Origin: Nelumbo lutea
Lineage: Eukaryota; Streptophyta; Magnoliopsida; Proteales; Nelumbonaceae
Reading direction: 5' to 3'
Length of the DNA: 64,000 bases
Assembly: GCA_022828595.1 (NCBI GenBank)
Contig: JAKGHH010000006.1
Location: 10,106,633 to 10,170,632 of the forward strand
How positions within the stretch are numbered: the first letter of the stretch is position 1; each line of letters starts with the position of its first letter. Below the pieces are notes generated by a model, which saw only the letters and a program-made list of their open reading frames with translations, did not search any database and was not told where the DNA came from. Made by a program: the position numbers and the translations under genes. Shown here in pieces: positions 12,736 through 24,385 of this stretch.

Positions 12736-14590
12736 ATTCCATTAATAACTTTCCTGATTCGATCCGATTTATTAAAACCAAGGTATCTGAATCCGGCTCT
12801 TATTAAATCGGATTCGGACTCAAATCGAATCTGATCCGACTTATTTTCATCTCCAACTCTCGCGTCTGTCATGATTGTTTTTTAAGCGGGGAAGTACATA
12901 CCAAATCAGTCCTCCCACAAGATTGCGCCCCACAACAGCACATCCCGGCCATGTATCGAAAACATTCGATAGTAATCTCAGAAACGATGATGTTATCATT
13001 GGGAAATGTTTCGAATACACGGGGGAGATATGCTGTGGGATGTTGTAGGGGTAAGATTTGAACTCTTAATAAGATTACATAGATACTATTTGTCAGGTCT
13101 TTATTCTTCATTTTATCTGCGGTTCTGTAGGTAGGTTTGGTCCCGCCTCACATTTTAGAGATGCCAACTGACCAACTCCGGTCTCCACTACTGTATAGTT
13201 AATAATTCACCCACCTCCTCTACGACTTCAATAATTGTATAGAGAGAGAGAGAGAGAGAGACGTCCCTTGGCGTCTCTCAAATGCTGATTACAGAACAGA
13301 TGCATTTGTTAAATTGGATGAGAGAGTGACTGTGACTCTGTGAGAGACGCGGAGACGAGTAGGAGATTTCTTACACACAATACGCAAAGTAATGGTGATT
13401 CTGAGGTTGGATATATGCCGGGAGCTAATCAAACTGGCGATAGAATTCATTTTCATTCTTGCGGAAGCTGTGCACTTGGTTTTTCGTCAAGATGTCTCCT
13501 CCGTCTTAACCAATTCCCCCACCTATATCGCTCCCTTTCCTCTCCACTCCCTTGTTCTTTAATTGTTGACTCTAGTTCCTCTGTAAATCCAATATAATCC
13601 TGTATTGCCCGATGCAGTGGGTTCTGTGTACACATTCCATTCCATAAATGATTTCTGTTGTTTTCTTCTTTTTCTTTTCTGAGTATGAAAATTGAACCAT
13701 GAACACTCTATCTTCTTCTAAACCAGATCTTGCTGCTCTGTTTACCAGACATTAAAAGCTATAGATGTATCAAATACCAACAAAGACTCAACAATTGAAT
13801 CGCTGAATTTTTGAAATCTTGGCGCCTTCGAAATGGGTTTCAGCAAACTTCGGCTGTTCTAATTTTACAAAGATTTTTTTAAGTTGAGTAGGTTGATGAT
13901 TTCTTCAGATTTCAACTTCATAGCTTAAACCCATGTATGCTTGCCCATCCACAAGTAGTTGTTCATTTAATCCTGTACTCGATCTCTTGTCAAACTCGGA
14001 AAGAGTAAATTAAACATGGTTGGATCTGCTACACAGAATCTCTCCTGCTGGTCTGAGACTGGAGGAAAAATCCAGCTCGTACACTAATGTTGGCTTACAT
14101 GGTTGGATCTGCTAACCATGTCGGTTGCTGGTAATCCGATAACAGTATGGATCACCGACAATTAGCTTAAGCTGATTGGGTTACATAGCCCATTGTAGAC
14201 GTCTTGTTTGTGTAGCATACATCCCAACTTCCCAAGTAGGAATGCAGAAAATATCCCATTTCTGTTTTAATTCGAATTCAGTTCCATCCAATTAGCTAGA
14301 CACAGCCACTGTACTTCAGTTCCATCCAAACTTTGATTACATCAAAGGGCCACCGTGAACTTTTGGGTTTGGATTCCAGCACTTTAACAATGCTGAAACC
14401 CCAGACTATCCTTATTTTATGAGACCAAGTTGTCCCTTCAACTTAGTTTTTCTACAATCTTAATTCTCATGTGTTTCTCTGGACTTCCATTAAGAAAAGT
14501 TCATCTTGATAATGCCTTAAGGGTTGGTTCATCAATGCTTTGAAAATAATTTGTGTTTTAAAATGGTCATTTTCATCATTTTGATATTTT
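12736..14590. other. Intergenic sequence with short inverted and simple repeats
   Basis: At 12757-12840 the words GATTCGATCCGA and TCGGATTCGG recur in both orientations. At about 12927-13058 there is an imperfect inverted repeat (CCCCACAACAGCACATCCC versus GGGATGTTGTAGGGG) resembling a MITE. An (AG)n run lies at 13241-13260. The open frame at 13340-13576 has no recognisable domain. CATGGTTGGATCTGCT occurs twice (14016 and 14099). No gene could be supported. Confidence 0.45.
13241..13260. repeat. (AG)10 microsatellite
   Basis: An uninterrupted AG dinucleotide run. Confidence 0.95.
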
Positions 14591-15230
14591 TTTTGCTGTC
14601 AGCCCCAGAATCTTGAATGAGCAATTCAGTAATTTTATTTATTTATTTTTTGTTCTTTCAACCATGCCCTTAACTAGTGTGTACCCATCTTGCAAATTCA
14701 TCACAACAAATGAATAAATCTCAATATAAAATAAGTTTTTGCACCCTTAACCTAATTCAGTTGTTCACTTGCATTACTCCCTTTGTGGTATGGTTTTGCA
14801 ATCTACAAGGCTCTGCAGTGAATGTCGATATAGGTACCTTGCCACCACTAACCCACTAACTAGGTCTAGTACAAGGTTCAAAATGTTGCAATATATCATA
14901 CTTATCATACTGTATCTTAGGATATGTATTGAATTTTGAATCTTGCCAAATGCTATGCATTGAGAATTAAGGGCACTTTTCATGTCTAAATAAGAATATT
15001 AGATGTTGTTGGGTGGAAATTGATTCAAACTAAAAACCCATATTTCTTTTAAATTGGCCTAAAAATGAAAGTGTTCTTCTGTCTAGGCAGCAGGAAAGCA
15101 ATTCGACCATCCAAGTCAAATTGGTCAATCCAGGATGTTATAATTAAATAACAAAATTTTTTAAATGGAAAGAAATACAAAATTATAAAAAAAATGTAAA
15201 AAAAAAAATGGTCACATCTTCAATCTGTTA

Positions 15231-15256
15231 TCATCATCATCATCATCATCATCATT
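15231..15256. repeat. (CAT)n microsatellite
   Basis: About eight TCA/CAT units in the first macro-repeat, at the position where unit 2 carries (TATG)n instead. Confidence 0.9.
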
Positions 15257-16685
15257 ATCCATGTCTTATCCTAACTATACAAGTCGGTTACATAATCTTG
15301 TTTCGTCCATCCATTCTATTTAATGTCATGTCCATTATTAAATTATTAGTATTTATACTTACTACTTCTACCCATGTGTTTTTCAGTCTACCCTAGCCTT
15401 TATAGCCCCTTCAACATCATCATGCCTTAGCCTAACTATATATATGGGGTTGGCTACATAAATTTTGTTTCATCTACACAATCTATTTAATGCCATGTCT
15501 ATTATTAAATTATTAGTGCTTATATCTTTTCTTACTACTTTTACCTGTATGTTTTTTCGTCTAACCCTAACCCTTATAGCCCCTTCAACATCTTTTATAT
15601 TAATCATATAAAAGAAAATTAAGTGTGATAAAAAGAATTTTTTTTATTGATGGTACGTATGAAATGCAAAATTTATTGACCAAAAAATGAAATTATTTTT
15701 GTATTTGATATTTTTTTATGAGCCATAGAACCTTGATTGAGCAATTTTTTATATTTTTTGTGCTTTAAACCATGCCCTTAGCTAGTTGAGTGTATACCCA
15801 TCTTGCAAATTCATCCCAATAAATGAATAAATCTGAATATATCATAAGTTTTTTGCATCCTTGACCTAATTCAATTAGTAGCTTGGAATCCCTCCCTTTG
15901 AGGAGGTGTAAGGGGAGTCTCTTTGTGTACTAAATGTAAGTAGGCCCACACATGTACCCTGCCACTACTAACCCACTAATTGGGTCTAATGCAATGTCCA
16001 AAATATCACAACATATCATACCACATCTTGGAGACATGCATTGGTTTTTGAACCTTGCAATAAAGTATTGCAGCTTTTAAATGCTTCATATTGAATTTTT
16101 CAATATTGAGCATATTAATGCTTTTAACCATGGCCTACAGCACCACACCCCTATGTGGTCCAAATTAATCCACATCACATATACCCAAAAAAATGCTTGG
16201 GCATAATTAAATAAGCTTAAGAAATTACAATAATAAGAAATTTTATTATGATCATCATGTATTAACAAAACAAATTAATTGAAGAAAAGATTATTGATTT
16301 AAAGCATGAATGATTTCTTCTTGACTAAACATACCTATTATTAAATTTAGTCCCTCTATGTGAGGGTCAAAAATGTAATTTGAACTACTATTACATTAAG
16401 TTTTATACTTAAGTCATTAACCCATATTCTCCCTTACTAGATCTTATATTTAAGATGTTTTTCTTACTACTAATTAAATCTATATCCAATACTTTTAGCA
16501 TTATAAAAATCATGTTTGTTTTCAAATCGGCCCAAAAATGAAACTGTTCTTCCATCTTGGTAGATGGCAAGCAATTCAACCATCTAGGTCAAATTGGTCA
16601 ACTCAGGATGTTATAATTAAATAACAAGTTTTATTTTTTTTAAATGCAAAGAAATACAAACTTATAAGTATAAAGAAATACATAC

Positions 16686-16711
16686 ATATGTATGTATGTA
16701 TGTATGTATGT
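16686..16711. repeat. (TATG)n microsatellite
   Basis: About six tandem TATG units at the head of the second pair of 170-bp subrepeats. Confidence 0.9.
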
Positions 16712-17929
16712 CGGCTATATAAATCCTATTTTGTCAATCCACTCTATTTATGTCATGTCCACTATTAAATTATTAGTACTTATATCATTTCTTATTATTT
16801 ATACCCATGTGCTTTTTGGTCTACCCCTAGCCCTTCTAGCCCCATCAACATCATCCATGCCTTATCCTAACTATACGGTCGGCTACATAAATCCTGTTTG
16901 GCCAATCCATTCTATTTATGTCATGTCCACTATTAAATTATTAGTGCTTATATCATTTTTGCTACTTTTACCTGTGTATTTGTTGGTCTACTCTTAGCCC
17001 TTTACGCCCCTTTCAGCATCTTTTATATTAATCATACAAAAAAATTAAGTGTGATAAACAATACTTTTTTATTGACAATGAAATTTAAATACAAAAATTT
17101 ATTAACCAAAAAATGAAATTGTTTTTCTGTTTGGTATTTCTTTTTTTGTTGTCAACCCTAGAATCTTGATTGAGCAATTTAAGAATGTTGATATTTTTGT
17201 GCTTTAAACCATGCCCTTAGCTAGCAGAGTGTATATGCATGTTGCAAATTCATCCCAATAAATAAATAAATCTCAATATATCATAAGTTTTTTAATCCTT
17301 GACCTAATTCAATTAGTAACTTGGTACAAATCTAAAGAGTAGGCTCTTTGTGTAGTGAATTCCAATAGGCCCACATATGTACCCTGCCACCACTAACTTA
17401 CTATCTAGGTCCAATGCAAGGTTCAAAATATCATAACATATCATACCACATCTTGGGATACGTATTGGCTTTTGAACCTTGCAATGTGCCATATGTTGGG
17501 AATTATGGTCATTTTTCATGTTTAAAAAAATATTAAATGTGGCTAGGTGGACATTGATTGAAACTAAAAAAAAAGTAAGTATTATAGTTTTTAAATGTTT
17601 CATATTGAATTTTTCAATATTGAACATATTGATACTTTTTTTTATACATAATTGTTGATCCGAAGCAATACTCAACAAGCTTCTATGATTTTATATTTAA
17701 AGTTTTCATAGAAGATACTTGAACCCCAACAAATTGATACTTTGAACCATGGTAAAGCATATTGTACTTAAATAAGCTTTAGAAATAACAATAATAAGAA
17801 ATTTCATTATGATCATCCTATATCTATGCTACTTTAAAAAGCACAAATAGCCTCAAGAATATTATTCGAATTTCCTGAGGACAAAATTTATCCCTCCATA
17901 TTTTATTTTATTGATAAAAAATGAAGGAA

Positions 17930-20340
17930 AATAGGGTAATTGGTTATTGATATTAAATGAGTTGAAAAGAAGTAATTTTAAGATATTTAATGCATTCGAT
18001 TCTCTCTCATTAAATCCAAAATTTAATGTATTAACTTGAATTCATCTTCTTTGAATCATATATTTAAGACATTTTTGTTTCTTCTCACCATTAAATTCTA
18101 TTAATTAAATACATACATATTAAATTAATAATTTCAATAATATAAAAATTTATACTAAATCTACCTAGAAAAAAAAAATAGTGGTTTCATCTAAGTGGTG
18201 GTAAGAAATTAAACCATTTTGGGTCAAATGTTGCCACAACTAAATAGTAAAATTAAAAAATAGATAAAATGTAAAAAAAAATATAGAAATTAAAAAAATT
18301 GGGAACATTTTTACATCATATATTCTACATATAAAACAATAATAAGGATGCTAAATATAAAATGTTTTTATTAATGATGGAAAATGAATGTAAAACTTAA
18401 ATACTATATTTAAGATATATTTTCATCATTAAATTCTAATAATTAAACCCACAACATTATTTTTAACAGTATAAAAATAAATATTTTGAAAAGTAATTCA
18501 AAAACAAAACAATTTTCTTCCTTCTAGTGGTAAATAAGAAATTCAACCATTTGGGGTTAAATGGGTTAATAAATAATTCCATATTAAATAATAAAAATTT
18601 AAATTTAATAAAGTATATAATACAAAAAATAAAAATAATTGGCCATATCTCTAATATTTTATATTCACTATACTAAACAAAAATAATTATGAAATATAAG
18701 AAGTGTTTTTATTAATGGAAAATGAATGTAAAACTTTTATCCTATATTTAAGATATATTTTTTATCATTAGATTCTACTAATTAAATCCATAATATTAAT
18801 TTTAATAGTATAAATATAAATATTTAGAAAAGTAATTTAAAAAGAAAACCATTTTCTCCCTCCTCGTGGTAAGTAAGCAATTCTACCATTTGGGGTCAAA
18901 TGGGTTAGTAAATAATGTCATAATTAAATAATAAAAGTTAAATTTAATAAAATATATAATACAAAAAATAAAAATAATTGGGCATATCTCTAATATTTTA
19001 TATTCATTATACTAAACAAAAATAATTATGAAATGTAATAAGTATTTTTATTAATGATGAAAATGAAAAGCCAAATTTAAGATCTACCTAGAAATCAAAT
19101 GATGTCATAGTCAAATAATAAAACTTTTAAAAATAAAAAATAAAAAAAATCACAAAAAGAAATAAATAGAGAAAATTTTGGGCATATATGTAGTGTTATA
19201 TATTTATAGAAAATAAAATATTGGGTGTATCTCTTATATTATGCATTCATTATATTGAACACAAATAAGTATTATACATAAGAAATAATTTTATCATGAT
19301 GGAAATGTAATACAAAATTTAATGTCAACTTAAAAAACAAACTATTTTTCTTTTTGGGTGGTGGGTTAGTGGTTTTAGTCAAATGGATTAATCAATTATA
19401 TTATAGTTAAATAATAATTTTTTAAAAATAGAAAATTACAAGTGATCAAAAAATATATAAAAAATTATATATTAATTATGTTAAACAAAATTAAGTGTGA
19501 TAAGTAAAAATTATTTATATAATATAGATGAAATATATAATTTAACTGATTTAGAAGATAAGCTATTTTCTGATCTAGATGGTGGGTCAATGATCAAACT
19601 TTTCAAAGAAACTCATGATTTCATAATTGAAAATAAATATTTAAAAAAGGATAGAACACAAAAAATGAAAAATAATTTTTTTTTGAAAACATTTAGGAAC
19701 ATTTCTAATGTTCTATATTCATCATATTAAATAAAAATAATTGTCAAAATAAAAATCCATGTTGTCACAATTAAATAATAAAATACAAAAATAGATAAAG
19801 TGCAAAAATATAGAAATAAAAAAAATGAGAACATTTTTAACATCATATATTTGGCATATTAAACAATAATAAGTATGATAAATAAGAAATATTTTATTAA
19901 TGATGAAAATGCAATGTAAATTTTAAAATCAATTGGAAATAAAACTATTTTCCTATTCTCTCTCATTAAATCTTATATTTAAGATATATATTTTTTATTA
20001 TTAAATTCTACTAATTAAATTCAAAATATTAATTTTAATAATATAAAATAGATATTTTGAAAAGTAATTTGCAATCAAAATCATTTTCTTTCCTCCTAGT
20101 GGTGGGTAAGCCATTCAACCATTTGGAGTCAAATGGGTTATAATAAAAAATTAAAATAAGTAAAACATATAGTATAAAATAAATAAAAAATAGAGCATAT
20201 CTCTAATATTGTATATTCATTCAACTAAACAAAAATAAGTATCAAATGTAAGAAGTATTCTTAATAATGATGAAAATGAAATGCCAAATTTAAAATCTAT
20301 CAATAAATGAAATGATGTTATAGTCAAATAATAATAGTAA
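17930..20340. repeat. AT-rich degenerate tandem array, period about 330-400 bp
   Basis: About six units recur with the same landmarks: TATTTAAGATATAT, ATTAAATTCTA(C/A)TAATTAAA, a CC(T/A)(C/T)GTGG(G/T) island, TTCAACCATTTGGGGT, AATGGGTTA, then (A/T)CTCTAATATTTTATATTCA and ACTAAACAAAAATAA. The landmark CTAATATTTTATATTCA is near 18653, 18983 and, degenerate, 20209. The same core (AAGCAATTC.ACCAT...GATGTTATAATTAAATAA) also sits in the macro-repeats near 15095 and 16570, so the two arrays share ancestry. No coding content is seen. Confidence 0.75.
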
Positions 20341-20344
20341 TTGT

Positions 20345-21350
20345 TATTGTAATTTTAAATATTCACGTGCAATGCATATGCACATTTACTACAAGCATTT
20401 AAGTTTATTTTTAATTATATTGTTACTTTTATTAATTTTTAAATTATATCTTAACTATGATATATCTAAAATTCAAGTATTTAATATGAAAAAAAAATTA
20501 TCACATGCAATGTACGTGTTTAATTACTAATTGCTACTAATGGTACTAATGAGGGTGTAAAACTTTTCTTCTTGACTAAAATATCCCAATTTTTGAATTT
20601 AGTACCTCTCTATATATAAGGGCTGAAAATGTAATTTGAACTACTATTTTTAGCTTATATAGCATCTGTTTGGGAACACTTGATGGAAATATTTATTCAA
20701 ATAAGTACTTGTTTTAAGTGCGGGGACCATATAGTAAAATGGAAAATATGCACTTATTCATGTTTGGAAGAAAAGCCCAAAATGAGTGTTTACTTTGAAA
20801 ATAAGTAATTAAAAATAAGTCAAAATTGGGTGGCTTTTTAATTGCTAATTCAGTAAGTACTTATTTCTTCTTTGTTTTTTGGGGACAAGATTGTCTTTAG
20901 CGTTTTGTTCATTTCCAAGGATTGCCCCCACCTTCAAAAGATCACTATTCACTTCCTTCTCATCGGACGGAAACCAACCAACAATGGTGAGCAAACACCC
21001 TTCCACAGAACCACTGTCACCGCCTTCTCTCTCAATCTCCACCTCATCCTCCCCCTCCTCTTTTCAATTCCTTCCTCCACCACCATAATCAAGTCTTTCC
21101 CAAACCACCACCACCACCACCTCAAGTTGTGCTGGCCCAACATGGCCTGTTTTACAGCTTTAGGTAATCTTCACTAAACGAATCTTGAGCCCATGAACAA
21201 AAAGAAAACAAATCTAACTCCTTCATCCCTCTTCACCAAACGACTCTTTTTGTAAACAAATTGATTGCCACAATTAAAATTCTATTGTGATGTCCCTAAT
21301 CCACCCAACTTTGGACACGTTTGGAAGAACTTTTGCGTTGACCCTTGTTG
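20345..21350. other. Intergenic; short coding-like S/P-rich frame at 20879-21088
   Basis: AT-rich sequence to about 20870, then a compositionally different block (20870-21180) rich in C. A 69-codon open frame starts MGTRLSLAFCSFPRIAPTFK and is Ser/Pro-rich, resembling an organelle-targeted N-terminus. It runs into a TCC/ACC repeat and a stop. No family was recognised and no downstream exon was found, so it may be a truncated first exon or chance. Confidence 0.25.
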
Positions 21351-21351
21351 A

Positions 21352-21535
21352 TGAGATGGGATTTGGTTTCACATAACCATGTTATATCGTCCTCACAGCC
21401 TGTTGCAGTTGCGCATTGGGAATATCTCTCTATGAATAAAAATATAGAAGTAATGAGATATTCCAATGCACAGCTGCACTAGGCTGTGAGGATGGCATGA
21501 ACATAGTTCTGTTAGGACCAAATCCAATCTCTTTT
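21352..21535. repeat. Long imperfect hairpin (foldback MITE)
   Basis: The left arm contains GAGATGGGATTTGGT, CGTCCTCACAGCCT and GCGCATTGGGAATATCTC. The right arm gives GAGATATTCCAATGCAC, AGGCTGTGAGGATGGC and ACCAAATCCAATCTC. The arms are roughly 70-90 nt, with a loop of about 20-25 nt around 21431-21453. The inner 50 bp pair almost completely. Confidence 0.75.
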
Positions 21536-21667
21536 TCGATTGGGATACTGAATGGATTCATAGAAACTACCAACATTAGTTTCAAAGTCAATTTTTTTAG
21601 CTCAACGACATAATTTTTTTTTTCAAGTCCTAAGGAAAATCCATTCAACGTACTTGGTAAATAAATC

Positions 21668-21925
21668 TATTACAAGAGACTGAAAAAGAAACGCAGGAGG
21701 CAAAATCCAAGTACAAGAGAAGAGTGATTCAAGGACAGACCATGTCTAGCTATACAATGAGCAGCACTGTTAGCACGTTATCACCTTGTGAAGTCGCCAT
21801 AGTGGGTCGCTATCTACTCAGGACAGAAGGTTGACAATAGTTAGAGCAACGCCTTCAAGAATGCAAAGGGAGCAGTCCAAAGTTTGAGCAAACTGCAGAC
21901 CCTCGAGGAAAAGGCGAAGCTTCTA
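21668..21925 (-). pseudogene. LINE RNase H C-terminal remnant
   Basis: Read on the minus strand in two frames: GLQFAQTLDCSLCILEG then ALTIVN resembles the helix and ILEGD strand of plant LINE RNase H. After a frameshift NSAAHCIARHGLSL matches the usual C-terminal end, followed by stops. There is no other LINE sequence next to it. Confidence 0.55.
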
Positions 21926-21949
21926 CAAATTTGAATCCAATTAGAAAAT

Positions 21950-22220
21950 TCAATATCCACTTAATGGATATTGGAAACCAATATTCGAATTCTAATTCAA
22001 TTAAATATTTGAATATTCGTTTCAGTTCAAATTCGATTGATTAATTATTTTAGATAATTAATAAATATATAAAATAAATATTTTATATATAGAATATAAG
22101 AATTAAAAAACTGATTGAATTCGGATATTTATTAAATCGAATCAAATCATGTCCAAATTCAATTCAATTATATCAAATCTCGAATTCAAAATTGAATCTT
22201 CAAATACCTTTGACATGCTA
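21950..22220. repeat. AT-rich inverted-repeat block, MITE-like
   Basis: The words GAATTC, AATATTCG and CAAATTCAATTC and their complements are repeated throughout, for example AATCCAATTAG and GAATTCGGAT. No clean termini could be set. Confidence 0.35.
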
Positions 22221-22229
22221 AGGTAGATA

Positions 22230-22440
22230 AAATTTGAATGCTGGCTGGTTTCAAGACTATTCAGTTACTTTTGCTCCCTAGCTTTGTAATCGGGTTGCCC
22301 CTAGACTAGCTAAACATGCTTTGTCTTGTTATTCAATGCACACTTGGTCTGTAACACCTACTTTTTTTTATTCATTCTTTGGAATCTGATGTAACTGAGT
22401 AATTGTTGAATGGGTCAACCTTCGGGCATTTTTAAAACAA
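22230..22440 (+). pseudogene. LINE RNase H C-terminal remnant (+)
   Basis: CNRVAPRLAKHALSCYSMHTW, read from about 22284, matches the end of plant LINE RNase H (R.AN.vAh.LAkhAL). The DYSVTFAP stretch just upstream fits the preceding strand. A stop and an A-rich tail near 22434 follow. It is in opposite orientation to the remnant at 21668-21925. Confidence 0.6.
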
Positions 22441-22939
22441 AAAATTAATTTGCACTCACTTTTGGTGTTTTACACTAAAAAGATCAAAATTCCGTGTTTG
22501 GAAGATGTCGTAAAGAGTTTTTTTATGTTTTTCATGTCGCCCACTCCCCCAGCCCGGCCCAATTAACGCAAATTAAAAAATGGGAGGTCTGGATTATTGC
22601 TGAAGTTAGGTAAGAATAAAGATTATCAGGATTCACCTTGTGTGGTAGGAGATAGCCCACATGTATCACACATGTATCAGACCGACTTTAGAATTTTAGA
22701 TGATGATTTTGGTTTATGAATTATTTCTGTTCAAACATTTCTCCACTATCCATCCAAATAATTGTCTTATCACCGGCCATTTGGCCTTATCATAGCCTTT
22801 AGATTTCAAAATGACTCAGCCACTCGCTAATGCATTCTTTCTTGTCAAACTTCAAAAGCCTACATCAGATCCACGTCTTAAAAAAAAGACTAAAATATTT
22901 GAAGTTAAACTGATGAATTTGGATTTATTCGTAATAGGG

Positions 22940-23065
22940 TCCTCCTCACACCAATCTCACAACATTTATGGAGGAGTATTTTCCATATTGGTATATTAAT
23001 TGTCATTGGGGAGATATTCCTAATGTATGGCTGTGACTTACTGTAAGGCTAGTGTGAGGTGCCCT
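22940..23065. repeat. MITE of the CCTCACACCAATCTCAC family
   Basis: The left end CTCCTCACACCAATCTCAC is matched in inverted form by GGCTAGTGTGAGG near 23046-23058. The sequence from 22440 to 22940 shows no gene; it includes the words CACATGTATCACA twice. Confidence 0.5.
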
Positions 23066-23199
23066 CAATGAGAAGTAGTTTAAACCTAGATTCTGCAAAA
23101 TTGACGGTATCCTTATGGACAAAAAGATTAAAATGTCTATATTATCCCTAGTTATTCTTTAAAATTTTAAAATATATTTTAAACAATCAAAGAAAAATA

Positions 23200-24340
23200 A
23201 ATAAATAAAAACAAAAATGCCATATTCTTCGTTATTTAAGATGCATTTGGAAATGATGCAAATGGAGTATAAATCCTGGTTCAGGGTAAATTTGCACTCA
23301 GGTTCACTTTTGCTTGTGTTTGGCAACATTACATTTATGCATTGACAAATTAATGACAAACCAATGCATATTTACATTGATAATAAGATGTAAAAGAACA
23401 TCAATAAAAATAAAAAAAAAAGTAAATTTGCATTCAAGTGAACTTTTGATAAAAAAAAACAAAAAAAACAAAAAACATATGCTTTATTGGAAATCATGTT
23501 TGCATCAAGTCTGTTTTGGTAAGAAGGTACATTTGTCAGTGCAAAACTAACCCAATTTTATAATTTATATATATGAACCATTTTACACTCTACATATTTA
23601 TATCATTCCCAAACGCAGCCTTAGGGAAGAGGTATCACTTTGCCCTCATGCAGCATGAGGGCAGGGAGTTCATTCTACTTCATCAACAGGAAACTAAATG
23701 TGTAGAGTGCAAATATATATAAAATAATACAAAATATGAAGTTTTGCACTCTACATATTTGTATTTGTACTCCTTCCAAGCTTTAATCACAAAGCTTGTT
23801 ACAGGTCCTTATGGCTCATGTGAATGGAATGTGATGGGCCTATTGTACGTGGATGGTGTTTTTAAGGCTGTCTTTGGTTTGAAGGAAAAAGTAGAGAAAT
23901 TTTTACAAACCTTGTAGTTAGCTTCCCTTATCTTTTCCTTCAAACCAAACATAGCCTAAAGCTTCGTTTGGGAAGAGTGCAAATACAAATATGTATCAGC
24001 ATAAATACAAGGTTTAAAAATATGGCATATAAGACTTTGCACTGTAAATATTTATATTTGTATTATTTCCAAAGGAAGCCCAAGATAAAATAATATGTAT
24101 AGTACAAATACAAATACATATAAGGTTCTACACTCCTACATATTTATACTCAATTCGGAAGGAGCACAAATATAAATATGTAAAATGCAAAACCTGAGTT
24201 GAGTCTGATACGAATAAGACAGTACTCAGTTGGGGAAGAGGACAGATACAAATATATACAATGCACAAAATACAAATATATATTTTGCCAAACTGAGGAC
24301 AGATACAAATAAGACAGTACTAGTCTTGCCAAACTGAGCC
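23200..24340. repeat. Cluster of nested MITEs with TACAAATATGTAGAGTGC-like cores
   Basis: Words such as GTGCAAATACAAATATG and its complement CATATTTGTATTTG(TA) recur at least eight times in both orientations. One recognisable unit is about 23960-24080, from GCTTCGTTTGGGAAGAGTGC to its inverted end ATTATTTCCAAAGGAAGC. The pattern suggests repeated insertion of related elements into each other. Short open frames here are not coding. Confidence 0.6.
23865..23957. mobile_element. 93-bp MITE with 25-bp terminal inverted repeats
   Basis: The left terminus begins AGGCTGTCTTTGGTTTGAAG and the right terminus ends CTTCAAACCAAACATAGCCT. They pair over 25 bp with two mismatches. The interior of about 43 bp is non-coding. 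No exact target duplication is visible. Confidence 0.75.
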
Positions 24341-24385
24341 TAAAAAAGAGATCGAGTGTAATCCACATAATTGCTTATTTTTTAG

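Larger units (their letters stand above)
14590..17940. repeat. Three degenerate macro-repeat units with internal subrepeats
   Basis: The same order of landmarks recurs three times, starting near 14600, 15715 and 17150. Each begins GAATCTTGA(A/T)TGAGCAATT, then ACCATGCCCTTA, CTTGCAAATTCATC, CCTAATTCA and a CTGCCAC(C/T)ACTAAC block. Between them a segment of about 170 bp (CTTATCCTAACTATA, GGCTACATAA, TTAAATTATTAGT, AGCCC) occurs twice in unit 1 (about 15258 and 15425) and twice in unit 2 (about 16715 and 16858). Units differ by many substitutions and indels, so the array is old. Confidence 0.8.

Noticed and set aside
15560..15580. CTAACCCTAACCC resembles a plant telomere repeat.
   Set aside because: There are fewer than two complete units and it is part of the degenerate 170-bp subrepeat.
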